From contig JAGLAZ010000003.1 in assembly GCA_018260565.1 (NCBI GenBank), forward strand, positions 1-40,843: a stretch of 40,843 nt of DNA. The letters are read 5' to 3'. The notes under the pieces were generated by a model. The model saw nothing but the letters and a program-made list of their open reading frames with translations, ran no database searches and was not told the DNA's origin. Shown here in pieces: positions 1 through 8,317 of this stretch (positions are counted from its first letter, which is position 1; the number at the start of each line of letters is the position of its first letter). The position numbers were made by a program, and so were the translations under genes. The DNA is from Flavobacteriaceae bacterium (GTDB lineage: Bacteria > Bacteroidota > Bacteroidia > Flavobacteriales > Weeksellaceae).

Positions 1-40
1 GGAAAAAAGCTTGGCAAAAAAGATTGTAGCGAATAGCCCG

Positions 41-77
41 TTGCAGTAGTTTCAGGCAAAGCCTGAAACTACTGCAA
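41..77. repeat. Perfect 17-bp inverted repeat (hairpin)
   Basis: Arms at 41-57 and 61-77 are exact reverse complements around the 3-nt loop AAA. It lies 11 nt beyond the stop codon of the acyltransferase gene that ends at 89. On the minus strand the hairpin is not followed directly by a U-tract (a T6 run comes only about 20 nt later), so it is not a classic intrinsic terminator. It may still stop or protect the 3' end of that mRNA, or be one copy of a dispersed intergenic repeat. Nothing else is supported in positions 1-88. Confidence 0.7.
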
Positions 78-88
78 CCGCCCAAATA

Positions 89-1927
89 CTATTCTTTTGG
101 AATATCTTTTTCTGCTGCCATCTGTTCGCTTAATTCTTCTAAAACGGGACGGATGGTACTTTCTGGAAGATCTGCAATCCGAATATACATTAAACCATCT
201 ATTGCATCATTAAATTTGGGATCCACATTAAAGGCAATTACTTTGGCATTCTGCTTCACATATTTTTTCATGAGGATAGGCATGCGCATCTCTGGCTCCA
301 AATCATTAATAATTTTGTCTAATTTATTAAGATCGGCCGCGGCTTCTTCTCGTGCGTATGCGCGATCGCGAGATTTTATGGTGATTTTAAATTCGTTTTT
401 TGGGTGTACATATTGGGCTAATGCAGCATCGTAATAGTGGCTTCTCATAAAATCTATCATGATGTTTTTAGAGAATTCAGAAAACTTATTAGAAATGCTC
501 ACACCTCCAATTAAAAACTTCAATTGGGGATTTCGAAGGCAAATATGTACTATTCCCCTCCATAAAAGGAAAAGCGGGAAAGGTTTCAGCTGGTATTCAG
601 GATGTACATATGCTCGGCCCATCTCCATGACCTCTTCAAAAAAGCCATCTAACTCATCATCAAAATCAAATAATGAATTGAGGTAAAAACCGGCTTTTCC
701 ATGTGTTTTCATAATGCTACTACCAATACCTAGGCGATATGCACCGGCAATTTTTTGAGCTTTGGCATCCCACAAGAATAGGTGATTGTAATGTGCATCA
801 TAGGAGTCTAGATCAAATGGAAGATTGGTACCCTCTCCTACTTTTCTAAAACTGAGCTCTCTCTGTCGGCCTATTTCTCGAATAATATTTGGGATTTTTT
901 CATAGTTAGCAACATATACTTCATACGCTCCGTTCCTTAATACCAAAGAATTTTTATCCTCCAATTGTAGAAGATTAATTTCCGCTACAATATCTTCAGT
1001 GGGAGTCTCGGATATTATATTTTGAATTACATTTTGGGTTTTTAGCTGCGGTATTATCAGATTTAGATTAGGCAACTTAAGATAGTCCGTAATACTTTTT
1101 CGAGAATCATAATAGGATTGCAGGAGAGATATTTTTCTTCTGAGGTATTTTTCTAATTCCTCTGGGGTCTCTTTCTCATCTATAACCTTAGGTGAAATGG
1201 CTTTTCCTATTCGGATGGAAATGGGCTTCGTCCTTTTTACTAACATTTCTCTCGGTAATAAAGCGGTTTGTAGAGAGGGATGTATATCTGCTAATCGATA
1301 AAAAAGATTAGAGTTTTTTGCATGAAAATAGACTGGCACGATAGGCACCCCCATTTTCATCATAAGTTTAAGAACAGGAGTTTCCCAAGCTTTATCTTCA
1401 ACCTTAAAAGTATTTTTTTTTCTTTTACTCACCTCTCCGGCAGGAAACATCCCCAAGCATGAGCCATTTTTTAGATGTTCTATGGCAGCTCGCATTCCAG
1501 AAGTGCTGTTAAAGGCCTCCTTTCTGTCCTGAAAAGGATTTACGGGAATTACTACATCCTTCATGGGTTTTATTTTTGTTAATAAAAAATTACCCATTAT
1601 TTTAAAATCAGGACGAACTTCGGAGAAAATTTTGGTGAAAATAATACCATCTAAAGCTCCCAAAGGATGATTTGAGACCGCAATAAAGGCTCCATTTTTA
1701 GGGATTTTATCTAAATCTTCCTGAAAGACGATATACTGAAGTCCTAATTTCTGTAAAAATTGATCTAAAAATTCAGTTCCTTGATAGTCCTTTAGGCTAT
1801 CATACAAGCTGTTTACTTCATCCAGTTTTAGTGCTTTCATGCTTAATCCAGCTAAAAGACGTTTTCCAACAGGCAATTTATCTAGGCCCGCAGCGCGTAT
1901 AAGATCCTGTTCTGTAATTAAGCTCAT
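89..1927 (-). CDS. OlsF-type dual acyltransferase (PlsC-like domain plus GNAT N-acyltransferase domain)
   Basis: The 612-residue protein has two parts. The N-terminal half is a PlsC/lysophospholipid acyltransferase-like domain with the motif NHPLGALDG and a downstream MFPAGEVS block. The C-terminal half is a GNAT-type acyl-ACP N-acyltransferase region (EMGRAYVHPEYQ and following). This order matches OlsF, the bifunctional ornithine-lipid synthase described in Serratia and Flavobacterium johnsoniae, so aminolipid synthesis at the inner membrane is the likely role; the amino acid acylated cannot be read from sequence. The ATG at 1927 is preferred to an upstream ATG at 2014, because it precedes the conserved start MSLITEQDL and makes a 4-base ATGA overlap with the aspartokinase stop. 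The two genes are therefore probably cotranscribed. Confidence 0.85.
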   Translation of the reverse strand: MSLITEQDLIRAAGLDKLPVGKRLLAGLSMKALKLDEVNSLYDSLKDYQGTEFLDQFLQKLGLQYIVFQEDLDKIPKNGAFIAVSNHPLGALDGIIFTKIFSEVRPDFKIMGNFLLTKIKPMKDVVIPVNPFQDRKEAFNSTSGMRAAIEHLKNGSCLGMFPAGEVSKRKKNTFKVEDKAWETPVLKLMMKMGVPIVPVYFHAKNSNLFYRLADIHPSLQTALLPREMLVKRTKPISIRIGKAISPKVIDEKETPEELEKYLRRKISLLQSYYDSRKSITDYLKLPNLNLIIPQLKTQNVIQNIISETPTEDIVAEINLLQLEDKNSLVLRNGAYEVYVANYEKIPNIIREIGRQRELSFRKVGEGTNLPFDLDSYDAHYNHLFLWDAKAQKIAGAYRLGIGSSIMKTHGKAGFYLNSLFDFDDELDGFFEEVMEMGRAYVHPEYQLKPFPLFLLWRGIVHICLRNPQLKFLIGGVSISNKFSEFSKNIMIDFMRSHYYDAALAQYVHPKNEFKITIKSRDRAYAREEAAADLNKLDKIINDLEPEMRMPILMKKYVKQNAKVIAFNVDPKFNDAIDGLMYIRIADLPESTIRPVLEELSEQMAAEKDIPKE

Positions 1928-3168
1928 ATGGCAACTATATAATGATGAGAATAAAATTGTGATTGGCTCAAAAGGATAGTATCTTTTTTTATTACATCTG
2001 AAAACGCATCGCATGATTTACTAAAAAGTACAGATTGTATCTTACATGGAATAAACTCCAAAATGTTAAACTCCTCTTCTGTATCTTTTAAATAAAGCTG
2101 TATCTCATGATGGGTGTCCTCAATAATACAATGGTATTTTAAAGCCGACTGAAATTGTAAAATAACTTTGAATCTTCTTTTGGAGGCTAAAATCATAAAT
2201 TTTGCTATATCATCTGCTTCGAAAAAGGTTTCAGTTTTTTTACCTAATGTTAACAAAATAAGGTTTTCTCTTTCACAAAAACTGCCTTTTTCTGCTGCCT
2301 TTTCAGAATTACTAATTTTAGTACCGGAAGCCAATGGTTCCAGAAAACTTTTAACGAAAAGAGGAATATTTTTTTCCTCTAAAGGTGCAATTGTTTTTGG
2401 ATGAATTACACTTGCCCCAAAAAAACTGAGTTGTTTTGCATCCTGGTAGCTTAACTCGGGATAAATTTCCGCCTGAGAATAAATTTTTGGGTCGGCATTC
2501 ATAACTCCAGGAACATCTTTCCAAATGGTGAGCGAATCAGCATGAAGAATCTTGGCTAAAATGGCAGCGGAAAAATCTGAACCTTCTCTACCGAGTGTTG
2601 TGGTAGCATAATCTTGATTTGCTCCAATAAATCCTTGCGTAACGGTAATCGGGTAAAAACTAATCTCAGAAATAGCTTTTGCGGATGCTTCATAATCAGG
2701 CTGGGCATCACGAAAGGAGGAGTCTGTTTTTATTAAATCTTTCGCAGGAATGAGTTGATTATTAATTCCGTATTCATTAAAATAAGAGGAAACAATGTGT
2801 GTACTCAATAATTCACCTAAGGAAATAAATTGATCATACAAAAAGTCATAATGAGTGGATTTATTTTGATCTAAAAAATACAATGCGGAATCAAACAATT
2901 TTTGAATTTGTAATTCTATATCATTTGAATTTTGAAATAAATCTTTACATATACTGATATGTGATTTTTTGATTTGATCAAGTAGAGTATCGGTAGATTT
3001 CCCTTGTATATGTGCATTTAAAACTTCCTCTAGATGATTTGTTGTTTTACCCAAAGCAGAAACTACAATAACAAGCTTTTCATAAGAAAAAGTCTTTACA
3101 ATTTCTCCAATATTTCTAATATTTACAGCATCTCTAATAGATGCACCACCAAATTTAAAAATCTTCAT
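1924..3168 (-). CDS. lysC: Aspartate kinase, monofunctional
   Basis: A 414-residue aspartokinase, which phosphorylates L-aspartate as the first step towards lysine/diaminopimelate, threonine and methionine. Visible motifs are KFGGAS (residues 5-10; the usual Thr is Ala), GREGSDFS (193-200) and WKDVPGVMNADPK (216-228). The C-terminal roughly 110 residues correspond to the ACT region and are poorly conserved, so allosteric control may be reduced or altered. An upstream in-frame ATG at 3234 is rejected: a promoter -7 element lies at 3188-3195, and MKIFKFGG at 3168 is the family start. The gene's TGA overlaps the next start codon (ATGA). The symbol is given by family; paralogues could carry another name. 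Confidence 0.9.
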   Translation of the reverse strand: MKIFKFGGASIRDAVNIRNIGEIVKTFSYEKLVIVVSALGKTTNHLEEVLNAHIQGKSTDTLLDQIKKSHISICKDLFQNSNDIELQIQKLFDSALYFLDQNKSTHYDFLYDQFISLGELLSTHIVSSYFNEYGINNQLIPAKDLIKTDSSFRDAQPDYEASAKAISEISFYPITVTQGFIGANQDYATTTLGREGSDFSAAILAKILHADSLTIWKDVPGVMNADPKIYSQAEIYPELSYQDAKQLSFFGASVIHPKTIAPLEEKNIPLFVKSFLEPLASGTKISNSEKAAEKGSFCERENLILLTLGKKTETFFEADDIAKFMILASKRRFKVILQFQSALKYHCIIEDTHHEIQLYLKDTEEEFNILEFIPCKIQSVLFSKSCDAFSDVIKKDTILLSQSQFYSHHYIVAI

Positions 3169-3187
3169 ACCAGGCTTTGATAATTTA

Positions 3188-3220
3188 CAAAAATACCAAT
3201 TTTGAGTTTGTAGAAGGCAA
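3188..3220 (-). promoter_or_regulatory. Promoter of the aspartokinase-acyltransferase unit
   Basis: On the minus strand a TATTTTTG box (3195 to 3188, matching TAnnTTTG) lies 22 nt downstream of a TTG (3220 to 3218). Spacing is at the long end of the Bacteroidota range. It leaves a leader of roughly 15 nt before the ATG at 3168 and argues against the longer reading frame. Confidence 0.55.
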
Positions 3221-3257
3221 GCAATGTAAGGCATATTAATCTTCTTAAGAATTTAAG

Positions 3258-3265
3258 TAATTTTG
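3258..3265 (+). promoter_or_regulatory. Candidate -7 element for fbp
   Basis: TAATTTTG matches TAnnTTTG and lies 31 nt upstream of the fbp ATG. No TTG is visible at the expected -33 position, so this is a weaker call than the paired promoters elsewhere. Confidence 0.4.
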
Positions 3266-3296
3266 TTACATACTTCTTTACGTATAAAATATTCCA

Positions 3297-4313
3297 ATGA
3301 ACAACTCCAACTTCCAGACTTTAGGTGAATTTATAATTGATAAACAAGAAGATTTTTCACTAAGTACTGGAGAATTTACCCGATTGCTTTCAGCGATCCG
3401 CTTAGCTGCAAAACTTGTCAATAAAGAAGTTAACAAAGCAGGAATTGCTAATATCATAGGAGCTATGGGTTCTGAAAATATTCAAGGTGAAAATCAGCAA
3501 AAATTAGATGTTTTAGCAAACGATATTTTTATTAATGCACTGACACAGAGAGATGTAGTTTGTGGAATAGCATCAGAGGAAAATGATGATTTTATTATTA
3601 TAAACAATAAAAAGCAGGATCATCAAAGCAAATATGTGGTGTTAATGGATCCATTAGATGGATCTTCTAATATTGATGTAAATGTTTCAGTAGGTACTAT
3701 CTTCAGTATTTATAAAAGAATTTCACCCGTAGGATCACCCGTGATTTTGGAAGATTTTTTACAGCCCGGCACAGAACAAGTGGCAGCGGGTTACATAATT
3801 TACGGAAGCAGCACTATGCTGGTCTATACTACTGGAAATGGGGTAAATGGTTTTACACTGGACCCGGAAATTGGTACATTTTACCTCTCTCATCCCAATA
3901 TGAAAATTCCTGAAAAAGGAAGTATTTATAGTATTAATGAAGGGAACAGTAAAAGTTTTTCTCCAGGTATTACGGCCTATTTAGAGCATTGTAAGTCTTC
4001 TGAAAACAAAAAACCTTACAGTGCCCGCTATATTGGAAGCTTGGTTTCAGATTTTCACCGAAATATGATTAAAGGAGGCATTTATATGTACCCGGCTACA
4101 GAATCGTCACCAAAAGGAAAATTAAGATTATTATATGAATGCAATCCCATTGCCTTTTTATGCGAACAGTCAGGAGGAATAGCAACGGATGGGACCAATA
4201 GAATTATGGAAATAATACCAAGTGAACTGCATCAAAGAGTGCCTGTTTTTTGTGGATGTTCTGGAATGGTGAAAGATGTTATGCAGCTGATGGAAATCCA
4301 TGACAATGCGTAA
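3297..4313 (+). CDS. fbp: Fructose-1,6-bisphosphatase, class I
   Basis: The 338-residue cytoplasmic enzyme hydrolyses fructose-1,6-bisphosphate to fructose-6-phosphate in gluconeogenesis. Class I is shown by the metal-binding acidic pair in ASEEND (about 92-97), the signature DPLDGSSN (118-125), the phosphate-binding block [14 protein letters not shown], and the C-terminal block [13 protein letters not shown] followed by EQSGG. Length is normal for the family and all key residues seem present. It is divergent from aspartokinase and overlaps the start of menC by 14 nt (or 8 nt if menC begins at its second ATG), which suggests the two are translated from one mRNA. Confidence 0.96.
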   Translation: MNNSNFQTLGEFIIDKQEDFSLSTGEFTRLLSAIRLAAKLVNKEVNKAGIANIIGAMGSENIQGENQQKLDVLANDIFINALTQRDVVCGIASEENDDFIIINNKKQDHQSKYVVLMDPLDGSSNIDVNVSVGTIFSIYKRISPVGSPVILEDFLQPGTEQVAAGYIIYGSSTMLVYTTGNGVNGFTLDPEIGTFYLSHPNMKIPEKGSIYSINEGNSKSFSPGITAYLEHCKSSENKKPYSARYIGSLVSDFHRNMIKGGIYMYPATESSPKGKLRLLYECNPIAFLCEQSGGIATDGTNRIMEIIPSELHQRVPVFCGCSGMVKDVMQLMEIHDNA

Positions 4314-5382
4314 TTTCTTAACTGAACATAATTTAATCTCCTCCACACTTATCCCCAAAAATCTAACTCTCAGGAAAACTGTGCGTACCTCTCGTGGGAG
4401 TCTAGATAATAAAAAGGTGTGGTATCTTCTTATTCAAAATGAAAGTGGTAAGTCGGGCTTAGGAGAAATCCCTTTGTTTAAAGGTTTAAGCTATGACGAT
4501 AGACCAGAATTTGAGGAGTATATAACTCAACTAAATAATGTAACATTCCTTTCCGAAATTCCAGAAAACCTATCAGATACTTGGCCGTCAATCGCCTTTG
4601 GTATAGAATCCGCACTTCAAAATTTAGCTTATTCGGATGGTATTTATTTTCCAAGTGAATTTACACTAGGTAAAGGCAGCATCGTTACGAATGGCCTAAT
4701 CTGGATGAGTGATCCGGAGGAAATGAAATCACAAATTCGCCATAAACTTGAACAAGGCTTTTATTGTATTAAATTAAAAATAGGCACGAGATGGGAGGAA
4801 GAATTGGCCATCTTGCAATATTTACGAAAGCATTTCAGCCCAAATGATTTAGAAATTCGGGTGGATGCCAATGGGGCATTTTCTGAAAATAATGTGCTTC
4901 AAGTTTTAGAATCATTAAAACTATTATATATCCATTCAATTGAACAGCCCATTTTAGCAGGAAATTCAGAGTTAATGGGTTTTCTTTGCAAACAAAATAT
5001 AATACCTATAGCGCTGGATGAAGAACTTATCGGGAAAAATCTGAAGGAAATTAAAACACTTTTGGAAAAGATAAAGCCACAATATATCATTTTAAAACCC
5101 GGCCTTTTAGGTGGGTTTAAGAAAACTGAGGCTTTAATTTCATTAGCTAACCATCTTTCTATACACTGGTGGATTACCAGCTCTTTGGAAAGTAATGTTG
5201 GATTATCAGCGATATCACAATTTACTTATAAATTAGGAAATAAAATGCCGCAAGGTCTGGGAACAGGTAATATTTACACAAATGATTTGGAACCAATACT
5301 AGAGTTATCTGGAGATCAACTCCATTTTAAAGCCTCTCATCCTTCCAGTTGGAACACCGACATTAAGAATATTTTGTTATAA
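4300..5382 (+). CDS. menC: o-Succinylbenzoate synthase (enolase superfamily)
   Basis: A 360-residue member of the muconate-lactonizing branch of the enolase superfamily. The catalytic set of OSB synthase is readable: KLK (158-160) with the catalytic lysine pair, metal ligands D189 (RVDAN), E215 (IEQP) and D240 (ALDEE), and the second catalytic lysine K266 (LKPG). It dehydrates SHCHC to o-succinylbenzoate in menaquinone synthesis. A dipeptide epimerase is the main alternative, but the short KLK motif and SSLES block favour MenC. Two in-frame ATGs (4300 and 4306) are possible starts, both inside the end of fbp. No other men gene is in the window. Confidence 0.85.
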   Translation: MTMRNFLTEHNLISSTLIPKNLTLRKTVRTSRGSLDNKKVWYLLIQNESGKSGLGEIPLFKGLSYDDRPEFEEYITQLNNVTFLSEIPENLSDTWPSIAFGIESALQNLAYSDGIYFPSEFTLGKGSIVTNGLIWMSDPEEMKSQIRHKLEQGFYCIKLKIGTRWEEELAILQYLRKHFSPNDLEIRVDANGAFSENNVLQVLESLKLLYIHSIEQPILAGNSELMGFLCKQNIIPIALDEELIGKNLKEIKTLLEKIKPQYIILKPGLLGGFKKTEALISLANHLSIHWWITSSLESNVGLSAISQFTYKLGNKMPQGLGTGNIYTNDLEPILELSGDQLHFKASHPSSWNTDIKNILL

Positions 5383-5448
5383 TAATTTTATATTTTAGTG
5401 ATATAGTTTATATTCGTTAGATTAAAACACGATAATTAAAATCAACTC

Positions 5449-6030
5449 ATGAAAAAAGCATACATATTATTTCTTTTTCTTAGCATTTTAGGCTTTGCTC
5501 AGCGTCCTGCAAAAGTAAACACCAGTGGTGCAAGTCTTAAATTTTGGATGCATCAAATATTTCAAGGAATCCCATCTCCAATGGAAGGAAGCTTGCCCAT
5601 AAAATCTGGCAAAATAGAATTCACCACGGGAGGAAAAGTGAAGCAAATAGACCTTAAAGTAGCCATTCGAAATATGGAAGTAACGGGTGTAGGCGCTGAA
5701 GAACAAAAAACGATGGGTGATAGACTTAAAAGTTTTGATTACTTCTATGCTAAGAAATTTCCTTATGCGGAAATTAAAATTAAGAGCATAATTCCATCTA
5801 AAACGCCAGATTCTTATAATAGCATTGTTGCAGCGGATTTAATTCTTCGCGGAAAAAGAAAAACTATAACTTTTCCAGCTAATGTTACTATAAATAAGGA
5901 AAGGGTAACCTTCCATTCGGATGTCTTTAGAATTAATAGGCAACAGTATGGTATCTTTTATCGAAGCTCCAGAAGGGATGTTATAATTAAAGATGAAATG
6001 GATTTAAAATTGGATTTTGAATCCTTATAA
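5449..6030 (+). CDS. YceI family protein, exported
   Basis: The 193-residue protein has a clear signal peptide (MKKAYILFLFLSILGFAQ, cleavage after about residue 18) followed by a YceI lipocalin-like beta-barrel. Typical YceI features are the GxxxFxxG-like strand near SLPIKSGKIEF, the block DYFYAKKFPYAEIKI and the C-terminal pattern in which FRINRQQYGI precedes IIKDEMDLKL. YceI proteins bind isoprenoid or amphiphilic lipids in the periplasm; the ligand here is unknown. It is monocistronic, with 66 nt upstream and a strong terminator directly downstream. A second, lipid-anchored YceI protein is encoded at 38479-39147. Confidence 0.88.
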   Translation: MKKAYILFLFLSILGFAQRPAKVNTSGASLKFWMHQIFQGIPSPMEGSLPIKSGKIEFTTGGKVKQIDLKVAIRNMEVTGVGAEEQKTMGDRLKSFDYFYAKKFPYAEIKIKSIIPSKTPDSYNSIVAADLILRGKRKTITFPANVTINKERVTFHSDVFRINRQQYGIFYRSSRRDVIIKDEMDLKLDFESL

Positions 6031-6047
6031 AAAACATTTATTACATT

Positions 6048-6079
6048 AAAAAAGCATCCCATTTCGGATGCTTTTTTTT
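6048..6079. terminator. Bidirectional intrinsic terminator
   Basis: GCATCC (6054-6059) pairs with GGATGC (6066-6071) around a 6-nt loop, flanked by A6 on the left and T8 on the right. It ends the YceI gene on the plus strand and, read on the minus strand, the small gene ending at 6078. Confidence 0.9.
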
Positions 6080-6443
6080 ATTGAATACTGATGAATTGAG
6101 TTATCTTATCACATTTCCTAAATACGATTGAAATATCGCGTTGGTTATAAACAGATTTCATCAGATATTGAGGACATTTTTCATTTTGGATTTTACTATT
6201 TTTAAAATCTATTTCACCTTCTTTAAAAATTTCATTTTGAAATTTCTCAGGGCTGAGGCTTAGTTTTTTTAATTCTAGCATGGCTGGGGGTGAATACTGA
6301 ATTTCTTTGCTTAAAGATTCCATTATTACCCTACTATTAGGTAAATATCCACTACAAGATGCACCTTTTTTATTAAAAATTAAAAATAAAAAAAGTAGGC
6401 CGGGAAGAAAACCAACGAGATAAAAAGTAATTTTTCGTTTCAA
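6078..6443 (-). CDS. Small membrane-anchored protein, DUF4258-like
   Basis: A 121-residue protein that begins with a hydrophobic segment (residues 6-23, TFYLVGFLPGLLFLFLIF) and then a conserved-looking CSGYLPNSRVIMESL block. The remainder is a small soluble domain with two further cysteines (KCPQYL, RKCDK). It resembles short proteins found after alanine dehydrogenase in Chryseobacterium relatives, but no function is known and the DUF4258 label is tentative. The start codon is TTG at 6443, overlapping the TGA of alanine dehydrogenase as TTGA, so translation is probably coupled. It is most likely exported or anchored to the inner membrane with the domain outside. Confidence 0.75.
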   Translation of the reverse strand: MKRKITFYLVGFLPGLLFLFLIFNKKGASCSGYLPNSRVIMESLSKEIQYSPPAMLELKKLSLSPEKFQNEIFKEGEIDFKNSKIQNEKCPQYLMKSVYNQRDISIVFRKCDKITQFISIQ

Positions 6444-7639
6444 AATAATAATAAATTAATGTCATGATAGGGCAAATCATGTTTTCTGGCAACATCCGGA
6501 TGGGTAATTTTACCACAAAATAAAGCCATTGCCGCTTGTAAAGCAGGATCCGCACGAACTCTAACTTCCATATCCCCAAAGTGGTATTGGTCATTCAAGA
6601 AACTTAGGAAATAATTAGAAATAGCCTTGCTTGCTGTTCGGGATACTCGTGCCGTAATATTAGGAAGAGCACAAAAAATAAGTCCGTTTTCTATGTAATA
6701 CGGTTTATCTAAGGTAGTTTCTCTCATCGTTTCAACAGAAAGACCCGTATCTGCCCCTAAATCCATCACTACACATCCTCTTTTAAGTAAAGGGAGCATT
6801 TCTTCCGTTATTATACTATTTTGATAAGGATTGGAATCCCTAGGCATCGCTATTATGATAATGTCTGCTCTGCGTGCTGCTTTAGCAATTTCTTTTGGAT
6901 CTAATATGGAAGTGTTGGTATGATAACCTAATTCTTTTCTTAGCCGGTCTAGTCTATTAATAGAGGCATCAAATACACGGATTCCCGCTCCTAAAGCCAT
7001 TGCAGATGCGGTTGCAGAAGATCCTACAACTCCTGCCCCGAAAACTACCACCTCGCAAGGGCGTACGCCAGCAAGGCTTCCGAGGAAAGTACCGTTAAGC
7101 TTTGCAGTAAGTTCACTCGCATAAGCAACTGCAGCTTTTCCTGCCAATTCGCCAATTATTTTTGCTAATATTCGCTGCTCTGTATAATCTTGCAATAACT
7201 CAAAGGCTGCAAATCTTATTTTTTTATGAAGTAAAGCAAGTATACATGCTTTGGAATAGCGGCTTAACTGTAAGGCTGAAAAAAGGAAACTCCCAGGCTG
7301 CATCAGTGCAATTTCCTCTGGACTAGGTGGACAGATGCGAAAAATTACAGATGAAGACCAAAGTGCTTTTTTATCAGTTGTAATTTCAGCACCAGCATCG
7401 CTATATTGTACATCACGGAAAAAGCTACCGTGCCCTGCACCCTCCTCTACCAGGACTCTGTGGCCATGTTTCGTAAGAGATTGTACTGCATCTGGTGTAA
7501 GTGAAATCCGTGTTTCATTGGAATCCCACTCTTTAGGTAAGGCGATAAAGACTTTTTGGTTCCTCATATCTGTTTCCAGCCTCTCCTCCAATACCATAAG
7601 GGCATCATCACAAAAAAATTGAATTCTGGAACTACCCAT
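6440..7639 (-). CDS. ald: Alanine dehydrogenase
   Basis: A 399-residue NAD-dependent dehydrogenase of the AlaDH/PNT family, interconverting L-alanine and pyruvate plus ammonia. The N-terminal catalytic domain contains VFIALPKEWDSNETRISL, with the conserved Lys and Arg, and the HGHRVLVEEGAG block. The Rossmann motif VFGAGVVGSSATASAMALGA lies near residue 205, and GCVVMDLGADTG is in the C-terminal catalytic part. The N-terminal extension of about 30 residues before this block is usual for Bacteroidota members. It lies in a tight pair with the small membrane protein at 6078-6443 and has its own -7 element at 7656-7663. A transhydrogenase alpha subunit is less likely because no membrane domain follows. 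Confidence 0.92.
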   Translation of the reverse strand: MGSSRIQFFCDDALMVLEERLETDMRNQKVFIALPKEWDSNETRISLTPDAVQSLTKHGHRVLVEEGAGHGSFFRDVQYSDAGAEITTDKKALWSSSVIFRICPPSPEEIALMQPGSFLFSALQLSRYSKACILALLHKKIRFAAFELLQDYTEQRILAKIIGELAGKAAVAYASELTAKLNGTFLGSLAGVRPCEVVVFGAGVVGSSATASAMALGAGIRVFDASINRLDRLRKELGYHTNTSILDPKEIAKAARRADIIIIAMPRDSNPYQNSIITEEMLPLLKRGCVVMDLGADTGLSVETMRETTLDKPYYIENGLIFCALPNITARVSRTASKAISNYFLSFLNDQYHFGDMEVRVRADPALQAAMALFCGKITHPDVARKHDLPYHDINLLLF

Positions 7640-7655
7640 AAACTTACTATATGTG

Positions 7656-7663
7656 CAAATATA
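7656..7663 (-). promoter_or_regulatory. Candidate -7 element for ald
   Basis: Minus-strand TATATTTG (7663 to 7656) matches TAnnTTTG and lies 16 nt before the ATG at 7639. It is back to back with the -7 element of the divergent DUF6702 gene, 15 nt away. No clear -33 TTG. Confidence 0.5.
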
Positions 7664-7678
7664 ATTATTAAAAGGCGT

Positions 7679-7686
7679 TATTTTTG
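7679..7686 (+). promoter_or_regulatory. Candidate -7 element for the DUF6702 gene
   Basis: TATTTTTG matches TAnnTTTG. Its last base is the first base of the GTG that opens the longest reading frame, so that GTG would lie inside the promoter and upstream of the RNA start. This supports the ATG at 7725 as the true start. Confidence 0.5.
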
Positions 7687-7724
7687 TGAAATTTTTATTG
7701 AAGTCCTATTTATACTCAATCTGT

Positions 7725-8279
7725 ATGCACCTATTACGAAAAATATCTTTGCTTTCATTACTATATTTTATTCTTGTACCTTTAGTAGTAGCTGGCTCGA
7801 ATTGTCTTTTAATCAAAAAAAAACATCCCTTTCATGTAGGAACAATAGAATGGAGACTCAAAACTAAAAATAAAAAAATGGAGATTACAGTGCGGCTTTT
7901 TACTGATGATGCCGAGCTAGGAATCAAGAAATTTGCAGGAAAATATATACCATTGGATTCATATAGAAATGATCTTCAAAATAAAAAAACAATTGAGTCT
8001 TATTTCCAGCAAAATTTAGGTATTCGTTTTAATGATACAAGTGCCAATTTGAGTTATTTAGGAGCTCAAGAAGATAAAGAAAGTACCTATTTTTTCCTTT
8101 TAGCTGATGTGCCTACAAAATTTCAAAAATTGGAAACCTATTGTAAAATACTTTATGATATTTATCCAGATCAGGTCTTTATAGAGCACTTTTACAAGGA
8201 TAAAAATACATTTGCAAGTTCAGGTAAAATTGTATCTCCGGAAACCAAAATTATTATTAATATAAAAAAACCTCAATAA
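7725..8279 (+). CDS. Exported DUF6702 family protein
   Basis: From the ATG at 7725 the protein has 184 residues and opens with a hydrophobic signal sequence (LLSLLYFILVPLVVAG). The mature part carries the DUF6702 pattern: HPFHVGTIEW, then MEITVRLFTDDAELGIKKF, a middle QNLGIRFND segment, and YDIYPDQVFIEHFY. DUF6702 proteins are small periplasmic or surface proteins of Bacteroidota with no assigned function, often encoded near M1 peptidases and HupE-like proteins, both of which occur about 7-10 kb downstream here. An alternative GTG start at 7686 would add 13 residues but overlaps the -7 element. Confidence 0.82.
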   Translation: MHLLRKISLLSLLYFILVPLVVAGSNCLLIKKKHPFHVGTIEWRLKTKNKKMEITVRLFTDDAELGIKKFAGKYIPLDSYRNDLQNKKTIESYFQQNLGIRFNDTSANLSYLGAQEDKESTYFFLLADVPTKFQKLETYCKILYDIYPDQVFIEHFYKDKNTFASSGKIVSPETKIIINIKKPQ

Positions 8280-8317
8280 AAAGATTATTGAAGTTTAAAA
8301 AGTTGTATAAATTTAAG

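Noticed and set aside
8272..8291. Possible hairpin TCAATAA/TTATTGA over the DUF6702 stop
   Set aside because: All AT apart from one pair, with no following T-run on the plus strand; too weak to call a terminator.
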